A stretch of DNA of 46,496 nt from positions 1 through 46,496 of the forward strand of contig JAIXOZ010000139.1 in assembly GCA_027486495.1 (NCBI GenBank). Direction: 5' to 3'. Under the pieces are notes generated by a model. It was not told where the DNA came from and did not search any database. It saw nothing but the letters and a program-made list of their open reading frames with translations. Positions 15,453 through 23,087 of this stretch are shown here, in pieces (the first letter of the stretch is position 1; every line of letters begins with the position of its first letter). A program made the position numbers and the translations under genes. The stretch comes from Comamonadaceae bacterium (lineage in GTDB: Bacteria > Pseudomonadota > Gammaproteobacteria > Burkholderiales > Burkholderiaceae_C).

Positions 15453-16345
15453 TGCGCATGAACGCTCATACCTCTGGCGTGGCAACCATGCCGACTGAAA
15501 CGGCCGACATGGTCATGCCCAAAGTAGGCCCGCAAAATGCGGCACCCGCCCCGAAGGTGCAAGTTAGAAACTGGCTGCAGCTCAACACGCCTATCACCCA
15601 TTGGCAAGGCCGCCGGGTCTGGCTGGTGGGCGCATCCACCGGTATTGGCCTGGCCTGTGCGCAAGCGTTGCGCTCGGCTGGGGCCCATGTGGTGGTGTCG
15701 GCCCGCAACCCGCAAGGCGTGCAAAACTGGGCCGAGAAAGATCCAGGTGTGCAGTGGCGTGCCCTGGATGTGAGCGATGCGTCCCAAGTGGAGGCCACGG
15801 CCCGAGCCCTGCAGGCCGAAGGCCAGATCGACATGGTGGTCTATGCGGCCGGCTATTACCGCGCCCAACGCGCCACCGCCATGGACCTAGAAGATTTGCT
15901 CAGGCATGACAAGGTCAATTATCAGGGCGCTTTGCAGGTGATTCATGCGGTGCTGCCGGGCATGCTTGCCCAGCGCAGCGGACACATCAGCTTGCTCAGC
16001 AGCGTGGCCGGCTGGCGTGGCCTGCCCAATGGATTGGCTTACGGCCCGACCAAGGCCGCCCTCACCCACTTGGCCGAGACGCTGTACATGGACTTGCAGG
16101 ACCAAGGCATTGGCGTGAGCGTAGTCAACCCCGGTTTTGTGGCCACGCCGCTCACGGCGCAAAACGAATTCACCATGCCCGCCCTGATCAGTCCCGAAGA
16201 GGCCGCCCGCCAAATGCTCAAAGGCTGGGGTGCAGGTCAGTTCGACATCCATTTCCCCAAGCGCTTCACGCTCTGGCTGAAATTGCTGCGCTTGCTGCCT
16301 TACCGCCTGTATTTCCCGTTGGTGCGCAAGTTCACGGGGCTTTGA
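15452..16345 (+). CDS. Short-chain dehydrogenase/reductase
   Basis: 297 residues. VWLVGASTGIGLACA is the NAD(P)-binding glycine motif, VYAAGYY corresponds to the NNAG region, and SLLSSVAG with AYGPTKAAL supplies the catalytic Ser-Tyr-Lys set. About 45 extra residues precede the Rossmann fold, so the true start could be slightly later, although the ATG at 15452 overlaps the previous TGA by one base (TGATG), which favours it. Near the C-terminus the sequence WLKLLRLLPYRLYFPLV may touch the membrane. The substrate is probably a lipid-derived alcohol or ketone, inferred only from the operon. Confidence 0.9.
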   Translation: MRMNAHTSGVATMPTETADMVMPKVGPQNAAPAPKVQVRNWLQLNTPITHWQGRRVWLVGASTGIGLACAQALRSAGAHVVVSARNPQGVQNWAEKDPGVQWRALDVSDASQVEATARALQAEGQIDMVVYAAGYYRAQRATAMDLEDLLRHDKVNYQGALQVIHAVLPGMLAQRSGHISLLSSVAGWRGLPNGLAYGPTKAALTHLAETLYMDLQDQGIGVSVVNPGFVATPLTAQNEFTMPALISPEEAARQMLKGWGAGQFDIHFPKRFTLWLKLLRLLPYRLYFPLVRKFTGL

Positions 16346-16365
16346 GCCCGAACGGAAAGCCACAC

Positions 16366-16800
16366 ATGAACAGCCGACAAGCCACCGAAAACCTGGCCAC
16401 ATTTTTTGAAACCTTATCGCCGCAAAGCGTGGCGCAGTTGCACACGATTTATGACGCACAAGCCCGCTTCAAAGACCCCTTCAACGAGGTGCAAGGTCTG
16501 CCCGAGATCGAGCGCATTTTTCAGCACATGTACGTGGCGCTGGACCAGCCGCACTTTGTCGTCACCGGCCAGGTGGTGGATGGCCCGCAAGCCTTCTTGA
16601 CCTGGGAATTTCGTTTTCGCTTCAAGCGCTTTGACACCACCACCTTGCAAGCCATTCGCGGTGCCAGCCATGTGGTGTTCAACGAGCAGGGGTTGGTGAG
16701 CATGCACCGCGATTATTGGGATGCGGCCGAAGAGTTGTACGAAAAACTGCCGGTGTTGGGCGGCGTCATGCGCTGGCTGAAAAAACGCGCCAATACCTGA
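16366..16800 (+). CDS. NTF2-like / SnoaL-fold protein
   Basis: A 144-residue protein with the pattern of an NTF2-like cone: an N-terminal helix (LATFFETLSPQSVAQLHTIYDAQARFKDPF), EIERIFQHMYVALDQPHFVV, a WEFRFRFKRF strand and a final HRDYWDAAEELYEKLPVLGGVMRWLKKR. Members bind small hydrophobic molecules and sometimes act as isomerases. The ATG at 16366 follows GGAAAG at a good distance. It is the last gene of the operon that begins with glutathione peroxidase and lies 20 bp after the SDR stop. Confidence 0.87.
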   Translation: MNSRQATENLATFFETLSPQSVAQLHTIYDAQARFKDPFNEVQGLPEIERIFQHMYVALDQPHFVVTGQVVDGPQAFLTWEFRFRFKRFDTTTLQAIRGASHVVFNEQGLVSMHRDYWDAAEELYEKLPVLGGVMRWLKKRANT

Positions 16801-17196
16801 AGTCCCTCCAAAAGCGTGGCGGACTCAGCACCCAAATTCACCATGCCTGTGTACCGGCTCGGATGCGGGACCGGTCAACAGGTCTGCCCCTTCGTTTTGG
16901 TTGATATCAGTGACTTGCGTGCAAGTGATCAAGCCGCCTTGAGTGCTTTTTCCCGTACTCTACTTGGCCATGACGCTGTTCAATAAAACAGGATATAGGC
17001 TGCACCGGCTTTCAACGAGCCCCAAAGCCTTGCGCACACGGATGAAATGGATACCGACCATAAGTTTGCCCACCTTGCTGGGCAAGGTCATACTTTGCAT
17101 GAAGCGTTTAAATGCGCAGCAATGGGTGGCCGCCCGTGGGGGCGGTTTGTGTGTGGTGGTGTCTTTATAGCTGTTGATGCCATTGATTCAAGTGAA
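16801..17196. other. 396-bp intergenic region without a recognisable gene
   Basis: No convincing coding sequence is present. A 14-bp dyad (ACTTGC, two bases, GCAAGT) lies at 16913-16926, a 7-bp perfect hairpin (TTGCCCA with TGGGCAA, loop of six) at 17066-17085, and a GC-rich hairpin at 17130-17145 followed by three T. The last may end the rightward operon weakly. The functions of the other two are unknown. Confidence 0.6.
17130..17148 (+). terminator. Weak rho-independent terminator candidate
   Basis: CCGCCC (17130-17135), a 4-base loop and GGGCGG (17140-17145) are followed by only three T. It lies about 330 bp after the last operon gene and about 50 bp before the stop of the converging TctC gene, so it could separate the two converging transcripts. 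The short T run makes it doubtful. Confidence 0.3.
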
Positions 17197-18165
17197 TCAT
17201 TCCATCTTGATGCCCGCTTCTTTCACCACTTTGCCCCATTTGTCGAGTTCGGAGACCATCAATTGGGACATGGCTGCAGGTGTGGACAAACTGACTTCGA
17301 CGCCCGCGTCGTACATGGCTTTTTGGGTTTCGGGTGTGTTCATGATTTTGGCCACGTCGCTGTTAAGACGGTTGACGATGTGCGCCGGTGTGCCAGCTGG
17401 GGCCAAAAGGGCCAACCAAATTGTGGCGTCATAACCGGGAACGCCAGCTTCTTGCATGGTGGGTACATTGGGCAGTTGTGGAATCCGTTTGGCACTCGTG
17501 ACGGCCAAGGCGTTGAGTCGACCGCTGGGCACTTGGGCCAGTGCGTTGGGCACACCAGCAAAACTGCTTTCCACCACGCCAGCGACCAAGTCCGTGGCCG
17601 CCAAGCTGCTGCTGCGGTAGGGCACATGCTTGAGTTGAGTCTGGGTCATGGATGAAAATAAACCACCAATCAAGTGCTGCGCACTGCCATTGCCAGAAGA
17701 CGCGTAATGGATGTTGTTGGGTTGCGATTTGGCCAGCGCTATGAATTCCTGCACGTTTTTGACGGGCACTTTGGGGTTCGTCAACAACACATAAGGCGAA
17801 TCCACCAGCTTGGTGACAGGCGTGAAGGATTTGATCGGGTCGTAGGGGACGGATTTGTATATCCAGGGGCTGATCACATGGGTGGACGAAACAATCAACA
17901 GGGTGTGACCGTCCGGTGCAGACTTGGCAACTTGGTCGCTGCCAATCATGGAGCCCGCGCCAGGTTTGTTCTCAATCACCACAGGCTGACCGAGCGTCTC
18001 GCCCAGCTTGACACCCAAAATGCGCGCCACCACATCGGTGAAGCCGCCGGGCCCAAAGGGAACCACGATCTTGACCGGTTTGGTGGGGTAGGTTTGGGCC
18101 AGCGCAGCGCCAACAGGCAAGGTCAACAAGGCTGCAGTGCAAACGGTGCTCAATAGCTTTTTCAT
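17197..18165 (-). CDS. Bug/TctC-family periplasmic solute-binding protein
   Basis: 322 residues. A typical signal peptide (CTAALLTLPVGAALA, cleaved before QTYPTKP) leads into YPTKPVKIVVPFGPGGFTDVVAR, the N-terminal signature of the tripartite tricarboxylate transporter receptor family. The mature protein should be a periplasmic Venus-flytrap receptor for a small carboxylate. No TctA/TctB membrane subunits are nearby, which is usual in Burkholderiales where most Bug receptors are orphans. It lies 3 bp downstream of the alpha/beta hydrolase gene and probably belongs to the GntR-controlled cluster; the ligand may be the substrate or product of these hydrolases. Confidence 0.92.
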   Translation of the reverse strand: MKKLLSTVCTAALLTLPVGAALAQTYPTKPVKIVVPFGPGGFTDVVARILGVKLGETLGQPVVIENKPGAGSMIGSDQVAKSAPDGHTLLIVSSTHVISPWIYKSVPYDPIKSFTPVTKLVDSPYVLLTNPKVPVKNVQEFIALAKSQPNNIHYASSGNGSAQHLIGGLFSSMTQTQLKHVPYRSSSLAATDLVAGVVESSFAGVPNALAQVPSGRLNALAVTSAKRIPQLPNVPTMQEAGVPGYDATIWLALLAPAGTPAHIVNRLNSDVAKIMNTPETQKAMYDAGVEVSLSTPAAMSQLMVSELDKWGKVVKEAGIKME

Positions 18166-18168
18166 GAT

Positions 18169-19083
18169 TTAACCTTTGTAGGTGGGTTCGGGTTGGGAAA
18201 AGAAGCTGTGCAAAATTTGGTAAACCATCAAGTGATTTTTTTGCTGAAAGCTGGCATGCGAGATGCCTTGCATGATGCTGAATTGCTTGTTGGTGCAGGG
18301 CAGTAATTTGAAGAAGTTGAGCAAGTCGTCCAAACTGGCAATGCCGTCGTATTCACCGCGCATGATGAGGGTGGCTGACTTGACTTGGGTGGGATCTACC
18401 AAAGGCAATTTGGAACACATGTCCACATAGGTGCCCGTGGGCATGGACGAGTCAAGTGTGAGGATGGCATCGGCAAACGCGTCTTTGGTCGCTTCGTCGG
18501 CGCAAGCGGCGTGGTCGCGGTTGAAAATGCTGTGCACAAAAGCACGGTCAATGGGGCGGCTGTTTTTGGCCAAAAACTCGGGCAATTTTTTGGCACGCTC
18601 GGCCAGCGTTGGGCTGCCTTCGCCGGTCCAGACAAAGGCATCGAGTGCAAGTTTGGCCACGCGCTCGGAGTGGCGCTGCGCAAACAAGGCCGCCTTCAGT
18701 GCACCAGAAGAAATCCCGTAGACCAGCAGCTGTTGTACGCCGGTGGTTTTCAGGATGTACTCGCTGCCTGCGCTCAGGTCATCGGCGCCGTTGCTGATGT
18801 CGAAGTTGATGGGCCTGTGTTTGTCCGAGCGACCATAGCCTTCGTTGTCCATGCACCAAGTGTCAAAGCCGCGATCGGCAAACCAGTCCATCACCGAGGA
18901 GTGCTGTCTGCCGGGAACGTGGAGATCAAATGTAGGTTGCGAGGCCATGGACGAGCCATGAACAAACAAGATGGTGCCCGCAGCAGGGACTTTGGTGGAT
19001 GCGGGCTTGTTCCACAAAAAGAGGCGGATATCTTCTTTGTGGGTCCAGTGTTCTTGGCCGCCAGACCATTGAACTGTTGTCAT
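18169..19083 (-). CDS. Alpha/beta-fold hydrolase (paralogue 1)
   Basis: 304 residues, no signal peptide. The motifs of the alpha/beta hydrolase fold are clear: ILFVHGSSM (oxyanion region), YGISSGALKAALF with the nucleophile Ser in GxSxG, GEYDGIASL with the acidic residue, and GISHASF with the catalytic His. The start at 19083 follows an AGGAGA site; the frame is open further upstream. It shares long similar stretches with the next gene upstream, for example WTGEGSPTLAERAKKLPE and PTGTYVDMC, so the pair arose by tandem duplication. Likely an esterase or C-C bond hydrolase in a catabolic route; the substrate is unknown. Confidence 0.9.
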   Translation of the reverse strand: MTTVQWSGGQEHWTHKEDIRLFLWNKPASTKVPAAGTILFVHGSSMASQPTFDLHVPGRQHSSVMDWFADRGFDTWCMDNEGYGRSDKHRPINFDISNGADDLSAGSEYILKTTGVQQLLVYGISSGALKAALFAQRHSERVAKLALDAFVWTGEGSPTLAERAKKLPEFLAKNSRPIDRAFVHSIFNRDHAACADEATKDAFADAILTLDSSMPTGTYVDMCSKLPLVDPTQVKSATLIMRGEYDGIASLDDLLNFFKLLPCTNKQFSIMQGISHASFQQKNHLMVYQILHSFFSQPEPTYKG

Positions 19084-19165
19084 GTTGTTCGTCTCCTGTA
19101 TGTGATCCGGTGGATCGGATGGGGCCTCTTGTTGGGCCACCTTTTTGCGGTTTTTGGGTCCCTAA

Positions 19166-19195
19166 ACCCTGCTGCATTCAGCGGTACAGCAGGGT
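19166..19195 (-). terminator. Hairpin between the two hydrolase paralogues
   Basis: ACCCTGCTG (19166-19174) and CAGCAGGGT (19187-19195) form a perfect 9-bp stem with a 12-base loop in a 152-bp gap between the paralogous genes. On the minus strand it is followed by only three T, so it may be a partial terminator or an mRNA-stabilising element that changes the ratio of the two hydrolases. Confidence 0.4.
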
Positions 19196-19235
19196 GTCAC
19201 TGACGCGTTGTGTGTGTCTTGGTTAAAAAACGCCC

Positions 19236-20129
19236 TCAGATGGGCGCATTGAGAAAGTTCTCCAATGCATGGTGAAACTTGTTGCGTACCACGCCCATCA
19301 TCGGGTTGTGTGCAATGCCCGACAGCACCACAAACTGCTTGTCTTTGGTGGGCAAGCGTGTGAAGAAATCCAGCAAATCGGGTTCGGCGGCTATGCCATC
19401 GAATTCGCCGCGGATCACCAAAGTGGGGCAGGGAATCGCTTCGGGTCTGGCCAAAGGCAAGTTGGCGCACATGTCCACATAGGTGCCGGTGGGCACTTCG
19501 CTGACCAAGGGTAACTCGGCTGCGGCAATGGCCTTGGGCACGATGTCCTCGCTGGAGCCGGGTTTGTCGCGATTGAACATGCCTTCATAAAAAGCCAAGT
19601 CCACCTTGCGGCGGGGGCTGGTGCTGTATTCGGGGAGTTTTTTGCGGCGCTGCTCCAGCGTAGGTGAGCCCTCTCCGGTGTAGACCAGTGCTGACAAGCC
19701 CAAGCGTGACACGGTTTGGGGGTGGGCTTCGGTGTAGAGGCAAGCGCGCAGTGCGCCCGACGACGAGCCAAAAATGTTGATCTTCTCAACGCCAGTTTCT
19801 TGCAAGATGAAGGGAACGACCGCTGCCAAATCTTGGGCGCCTGTGCGCACATCGCTGTTGCCTCGCCCCGACCAGCTGGAGCGGCCGTAGCCTTCGTGGT
19901 CCAAGGTCCAAACGTCGTAGCCGCGTACGGCAAAGTAATCCATCACCGAATAGTCTTGGCCTGCGGGAACTTGCAGGTCGTAGGTGTTGCGGCCCGACAC
20001 GGTCGAGCCGTGGACCAGCAGCAGCACCGGTTTGGCGGCTTCACCTGCCACAGGTGCTGTGGCCCGCTTGCGGTAAACATACAGGCGCACGTCTTCGCGA
20101 TTGACAAAATAATCATGGCTCCAGGTCAC
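19236..20129 (-). CDS. Alpha/beta-fold hydrolase (paralogue 2)
   Basis: 297 residues, cytoplasmic. LLLVHGSTVSG, IFGSSSGALRAC (nucleophile Ser), RGEFDGIAAE and SGIAHNPMMG supply the fold and the catalytic triad. The start codon is GTG (20127-20129), 8 bp after AAAGGA on the minus strand. It resembles the hydrolase encoded at 18169-19083 along its whole length, including YTGEGSPTLEQRRKKLPEY and VPTGTYVDMC, but differs around the oxyanion region, so substrate preference may differ. Neighbours are a TctC receptor upstream and the paralogue downstream. Confidence 0.9.
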   Translation of the reverse strand: MTWSHDYFVNREDVRLYVYRKRATAPVAGEAAKPVLLLVHGSTVSGRNTYDLQVPAGQDYSVMDYFAVRGYDVWTLDHEGYGRSSWSGRGNSDVRTGAQDLAAVVPFILQETGVEKINIFGSSSGALRACLYTEAHPQTVSRLGLSALVYTGEGSPTLEQRRKKLPEYSTSPRRKVDLAFYEGMFNRDKPGSSEDIVPKAIAAAELPLVSEVPTGTYVDMCANLPLARPEAIPCPTLVIRGEFDGIAAEPDLLDFFTRLPTKDKQFVVLSGIAHNPMMGVVRNKFHHALENFLNAPI

Positions 20130-20225
20130 GGCTTTTTTCCTTTAAATGGGGTTTGATAACAACTGCCTTGTTGCAGCGTTTAAACGGTGAATCTTGACGA
20201 TGAAATACAAACAGCTGGCTTGAGC

Positions 20226-21200
20226 TCAATCGACCTTGCCGATGCGGATGACCAAGGCGCTCATTTCTTTGGCGTCGGCCTGAACAAAGCGCTCGAACTC
20301 TGGCGCATCTTGGTACATGAACGAGGTGCCCGAGGCCGTCAAAGCTGCGACAGCACGGGCGTCCTGTGCAGCAAACTTGGCGGCTTGGCGCAAGCTCTCT
20401 ACAACGGCGGGTGGCGTGTCGGCCGGCACAAACATGCCCGACCATTGTGAGTACTGGATGGGCACACCCAACTCCTTGAAGCTGGGCACAGTGGGCATGC
20501 TGGCCAGCCGTCCATCACCCCAGTGCGCCAGGGCACGCAAGCGGCCCGATGCGATGTGTTGCTTCACGCTGGCAGGGCCGGTGGACAAGGCTTCGATTTG
20601 ACCGCCGAGCAAAGACAACACGGCAGGACCCGCACCGGTGTAGGGCACATGCAGCATGAAGGTCGAGGTCGCGGCCTTGAGTTGCTCCATGGGCACATGC
20701 ATGGTGCCATAGTTGCCAGACGAGCCAAAGCTGATGCGACCGGGATGGGTCTTGGCGTAAGCAATGAACTCGGCGTAGGTTTTCCAGGGGCTGTCGGAGC
20801 GCACCACCAGCACCGTGGGGTCGGCCGTGAAACGTGCGATGGGCTTGAGCTGGTTCGTTTCGTACAGGGGGGCACGCTTGAGAATTTTGTCGGCTTCGGG
20901 CAAGACCACCAAAGAGGACAAGGACATCAGCACCGTGTAACCGTCCCCCTTGGATTTGGCGACTTGCGCCATGCCGATGCCGCCCCCTGCACCGCCCTTG
21001 TTCTCCACCACGATGCTTTGCTTGAGGTGGCGTGACATGGCTTCGGCCACGGGCCGCCCGACGGTGTCGGCCACGCCACCGGGTGGAAAAGGCACCACCA
21101 TGGTGATGGGTTTGGTCGGGTAGGTTTGCGCCCAAGCACCCAGGCCTGTGCAGGCCCATGCAGCGCACAGTGTGACTGCCAAGAGTTGTCGCTTTTGCAT
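20226..21200 (-). CDS. Bug/TctC-family periplasmic solute-binding protein
   Basis: 324 residues with a signal peptide (LLAVTLCAAWACTGLGAWA) and the family start QTYPTKPITMVVPFPPGGVADTVGRP, then HLKQSIVVENKGGAGGGIGMAQVAKS. A GAGGAAAC ribosome-binding site precedes the ATG at 21200. The protein resembles the receptor at 17197-18165 but is not a recent copy. It follows the FAH-family gene in a leftward transcription unit, and probably captures a carboxylated substrate degraded by the cluster. Confidence 0.92.
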   Translation of the reverse strand: MQKRQLLAVTLCAAWACTGLGAWAQTYPTKPITMVVPFPPGGVADTVGRPVAEAMSRHLKQSIVVENKGGAGGGIGMAQVAKSKGDGYTVLMSLSSLVVLPEADKILKRAPLYETNQLKPIARFTADPTVLVVRSDSPWKTYAEFIAYAKTHPGRISFGSSGNYGTMHVPMEQLKAATSTFMLHVPYTGAGPAVLSLLGGQIEALSTGPASVKQHIASGRLRALAHWGDGRLASMPTVPSFKELGVPIQYSQWSGMFVPADTPPAVVESLRQAAKFAAQDARAVAALTASGTSFMYQDAPEFERFVQADAKEMSALVIRIGKVD

Positions 21201-21251
21201 GTCTTGTTTCCTCGGTTTAGGCGCTTGTGCACCAGCTCGCATGGGATGGGT

Positions 21252-22124
21252 TCAAACGAAACGGTTTTCAATCTGACCCACGCCATCGATCTCGACGCGG
21301 ATCACATCGCCCTTGGCGATGTAGCGGGGTGGGTTCAGGCCCATGCCCACACCGGCTGGCGTGCCCGTGGCGATGATGTCGCCAGGGTAGAGCGTGATGC
21401 CGCGAGAAATGGTCTCGATCAGGGTGGGGATGTCGAAAATCATGTTCTCGGTGGGGCCGTCCTGGCGCAATTCACCATTGACCCAGCAGCGCACACGCGT
21501 TTTGCGGCCATCCACTTCGTCGGCTGTCACGATCCACGGGCCCATGGGGCAAAAGGTGTCAAAGGACTTGCCCATGTCCCATTGCTGGTGGCGCATTTGC
21601 ACATCGCGGGCGGTCACGTCGTTGACCACGGTGTAGCCGAACACATGCTTCATGGCGTCGGCTTGGCTGATGTTTTTGCCACCTTGGCCAATGATCACGG
21701 CCAGTTCTGCCTCGTAATCGATCTGCTCGGACACGGCAGCGCCTGGCAGCTGCACGTCGGCGGTCGGGCCGACCACACACTCAGGCACCTTGGTGAACAC
21801 GATGGGCCAAGCTTTGGTGTCGGTGTTGCTGTCCTTGAAGACCGAGGCCTGCAGCTCTTTGGCGTGCGCATGGTAGTTACGGCCCACGCACCAGACGTTG
21901 CGCCGGGGCACGGGCAGCGGGGATTCGAGTTGGACCGAGGACACGGCCAGCGCGGGCCCTGCCAAGTCCGGCAGGGGTTGCTCGGCAACCAAGGCTTCAA
22001 TGATGGGCTGAGCGCCGCGTTGGGCTTGAGATTCGCTCAGGGCAAAAGGCGTGACCTGCAGACCGTCGGCCGAGACTTGGCCGACATGGCGTTTTCCGTT
22101 GTGAACAAATGTGGCGATGCGCAA
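21252..22124 (-). CDS. Fumarylacetoacetate hydrolase (FAH)-family protein
   Basis: 290 residues. After a small N-terminal domain starting MRIATFVHNG, the catalytic domain has VWCVGRNYHAHAKEL, FTKVPECVVGP, DYEAELAVIIG with the metal-binding acidic residues, YTVVNDVTARDVQ, and GDIIATGTPAGVGMG. The family hydrolyses or decarboxylates 2,4-dioxo or acylpyruvate compounds in aromatic degradation, with a divalent metal. The start is probably a TTG at 22122-22124, preceded by GGAGAAGAG at 6-8 bp; it gives the canonical N-terminus, while upstream ATGs (22166, 22226) would add non-homologous residues. First gene of the leftward cluster, divergent from gntR. Confidence 0.88.
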   Translation of the reverse strand: MRIATFVHNGKRHVGQVSADGLQVTPFALSESQAQRGAQPIIEALVAEQPLPDLAGPALAVSSVQLESPLPVPRRNVWCVGRNYHAHAKELQASVFKDSNTDTKAWPIVFTKVPECVVGPTADVQLPGAAVSEQIDYEAELAVIIGQGGKNISQADAMKHVFGYTVVNDVTARDVQMRHQQWDMGKSFDTFCPMGPWIVTADEVDGRKTRVRCWVNGELRQDGPTENMIFDIPTLIETISRGITLYPGDIIATGTPAGVGMGLNPPRYIAKGDVIRVEIDGVGQIENRFV

Positions 22125-22192
22125 AACTCTTCTCCAGAGTGGGATGACAAGCGAATGCTTGACCATGAAAACTTGGTTCAAACTCAACCAAT

Positions 22193-22200
22193 TCATACCA
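22193..22200. promoter_or_regulatory. Copy 1 of a TGGTATGA motif (possible GntR half-site)
   Basis: TCATACCA here is the reverse complement of the TGGTATGA that overlaps the gntR promoter at 22307-22314. The two copies face each other across the divergent region, 107 bp apart, and the surrounding bases are also similar (ATGAT or ATCAT before, ATT after). Regulators of the FCD/GntR group often bind such TGGTAT-type sequences. Binding of one dimer to each site could silence both genes. Confidence 0.4.
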
Positions 22201-22286
22201 TCATAAGGGTAAAAAAGGCTGGTCAAGACGCGCTCGGAACAATTTGGATGAGGGTTTTCACGGTGAATACTGTGCTTTTGAGGGGT

Positions 22287-22315
22287 TTGATGAGTTCGGA
22301 CATCATTGGTATGAT
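22287..22315 (+). promoter_or_regulatory. Extended -10 promoter of gntR with overlapping operator motif
   Basis: TTGATG (22287-22292) and TATGAT (22310-22315) are 17 bp apart and TG precedes the -10 by one base, which makes a strong sigma-70 promoter for the GntR gene. TGGTATGA (22307-22314), seen inverted at 22193-22200, covers the -10 box, which suggests autorepression. Confidence 0.55.
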
Positions 22316-22340
22316 TTGGTTATACAAGCAGCCAACCACC

Positions 22341-23027
22341 ATGGACACCGCCTACTTTTTTCGAGTCACCTTGCTTGACCAGCTGCACAGTGGTCAGTGG
22401 CAGGTTGGTGAACGACTGCCCACTGAACGTGAATTTGGTGAGCAATACCAAATCAGCCGCAGTACCGTGCGCAAGGTACTGGCCGACATGAAGGCGCAGG
22501 GTTTGATTGCGCAAACCGTGGGCAGTGGCACTTATGTCACCGACCAAGTGTTGGCCAGTCGAAGCGCCAAAAAGGCAACGCCACTTGCCTCTTCGGAGGC
22601 CGCCTGGCAGACCAGCCCAGCCGAACTCATGGACGCCCGGATGGCCTTGGAGCCAGCCATCATTGAGATGGTGATTGGCAACGCCACCAACGCCGATTTT
22701 GAGCAAATGGACAACTGCTGCAAGCGAGCTGAAGCGGCCACCAGTGTGGAAGAGTTTGAGGTGTGGGACGGCATGTTCCACGAAATCATTGCCCGTGCGG
22801 CACACAATGCTTTTGTGGCCCGGCTGTTTAAACTCATGAACCAAGCCCGCGCCCAAGGCGAATGGGGCATGCTTAAAAAACGCAGCCTCACTGCGGAGCG
22901 CCGCCTGGCCTACCAAGCGGAACACCGCGCTCTTTTGAACGCCATCAAGGCCAGAGATCCTGTTCAGGCCAAAGCGCTCGCCGCTGAGCATTTGGTGAAT
23001 GTGCGGCGCAATTTGCTTGGCTACTGA
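22341..23027 (+). CDS. GntR-family (FCD-type) transcriptional regulator
   Basis: 228 residues. The N-terminal winged helix contains LHSGQWQVGERLPTEREFGEQYQISRSTVRKVLADMKAQGLI, the GntR signature, followed by GSGTYV. The helical C-terminal domain (LMDARMALEPAIIEMVIGNA, WDGMFHEIIARAAHN, EHRALLNAIKARDPVQAKALAAEHL) matches the FCD ligand-binding domain with metal-binding His/Asp positions. Such proteins are usually repressors relieved by an organic acid from the pathway. It diverges from the FAH/TctC/hydrolase cluster. The Met at 22341 gives the usual start; Mets at 22312 and 22290 lie within the proposed promoter. Confidence 0.9.
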   Translation: MDTAYFFRVTLLDQLHSGQWQVGERLPTEREFGEQYQISRSTVRKVLADMKAQGLIAQTVGSGTYVTDQVLASRSAKKATPLASSEAAWQTSPAELMDARMALEPAIIEMVIGNATNADFEQMDNCCKRAEAATSVEEFEVWDGMFHEIIARAAHNAFVARLFKLMNQARAQGEWGMLKKRSLTAERRLAYQAEHRALLNAIKARDPVQAKALAAEHLVNVRRNLLGY

Positions 23028-23066
23028 GCGGCCTCTGTGGGCTGCGTCACGCCATTGCAGGGCGGC

Positions 23067-23087
23067 GCACCCATGAAAGGGTGCTTT
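23067..23087 (+). terminator. Hairpin after gntR
   Basis: GCACCC (23067-23072), a six-base loop and GGGTGC (23079-23084) are followed by TTT. It lies between the converging gntR and metY genes, 40 bp after the gntR stop, and may terminate the gntR transcript; it overlaps the metY stop codon by two bases. The short T run makes it moderate. Confidence 0.4.

Noticed and set aside
16943..17170. 75-codon plus-strand frame in the intergenic region
   Set aside because: No recognisable family, no good ribosome-binding site, and it runs through two hairpins; composition is unlike neighbouring genes.
17197..21200. Two TctC genes as a possible recent duplication or mobile segment
   Set aside because: The two proteins share only family-level similarity, and no flanking repeats or transposase were seen; Bug receptors are simply numerous in Burkholderiales.
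21126..22340. A very long plus-strand frame joined to gntR
   Set aside because: The part before 22341 lies opposite the FAH and TctC genes and has no family similarity; only the C-terminal 228 residues are a GntR protein.
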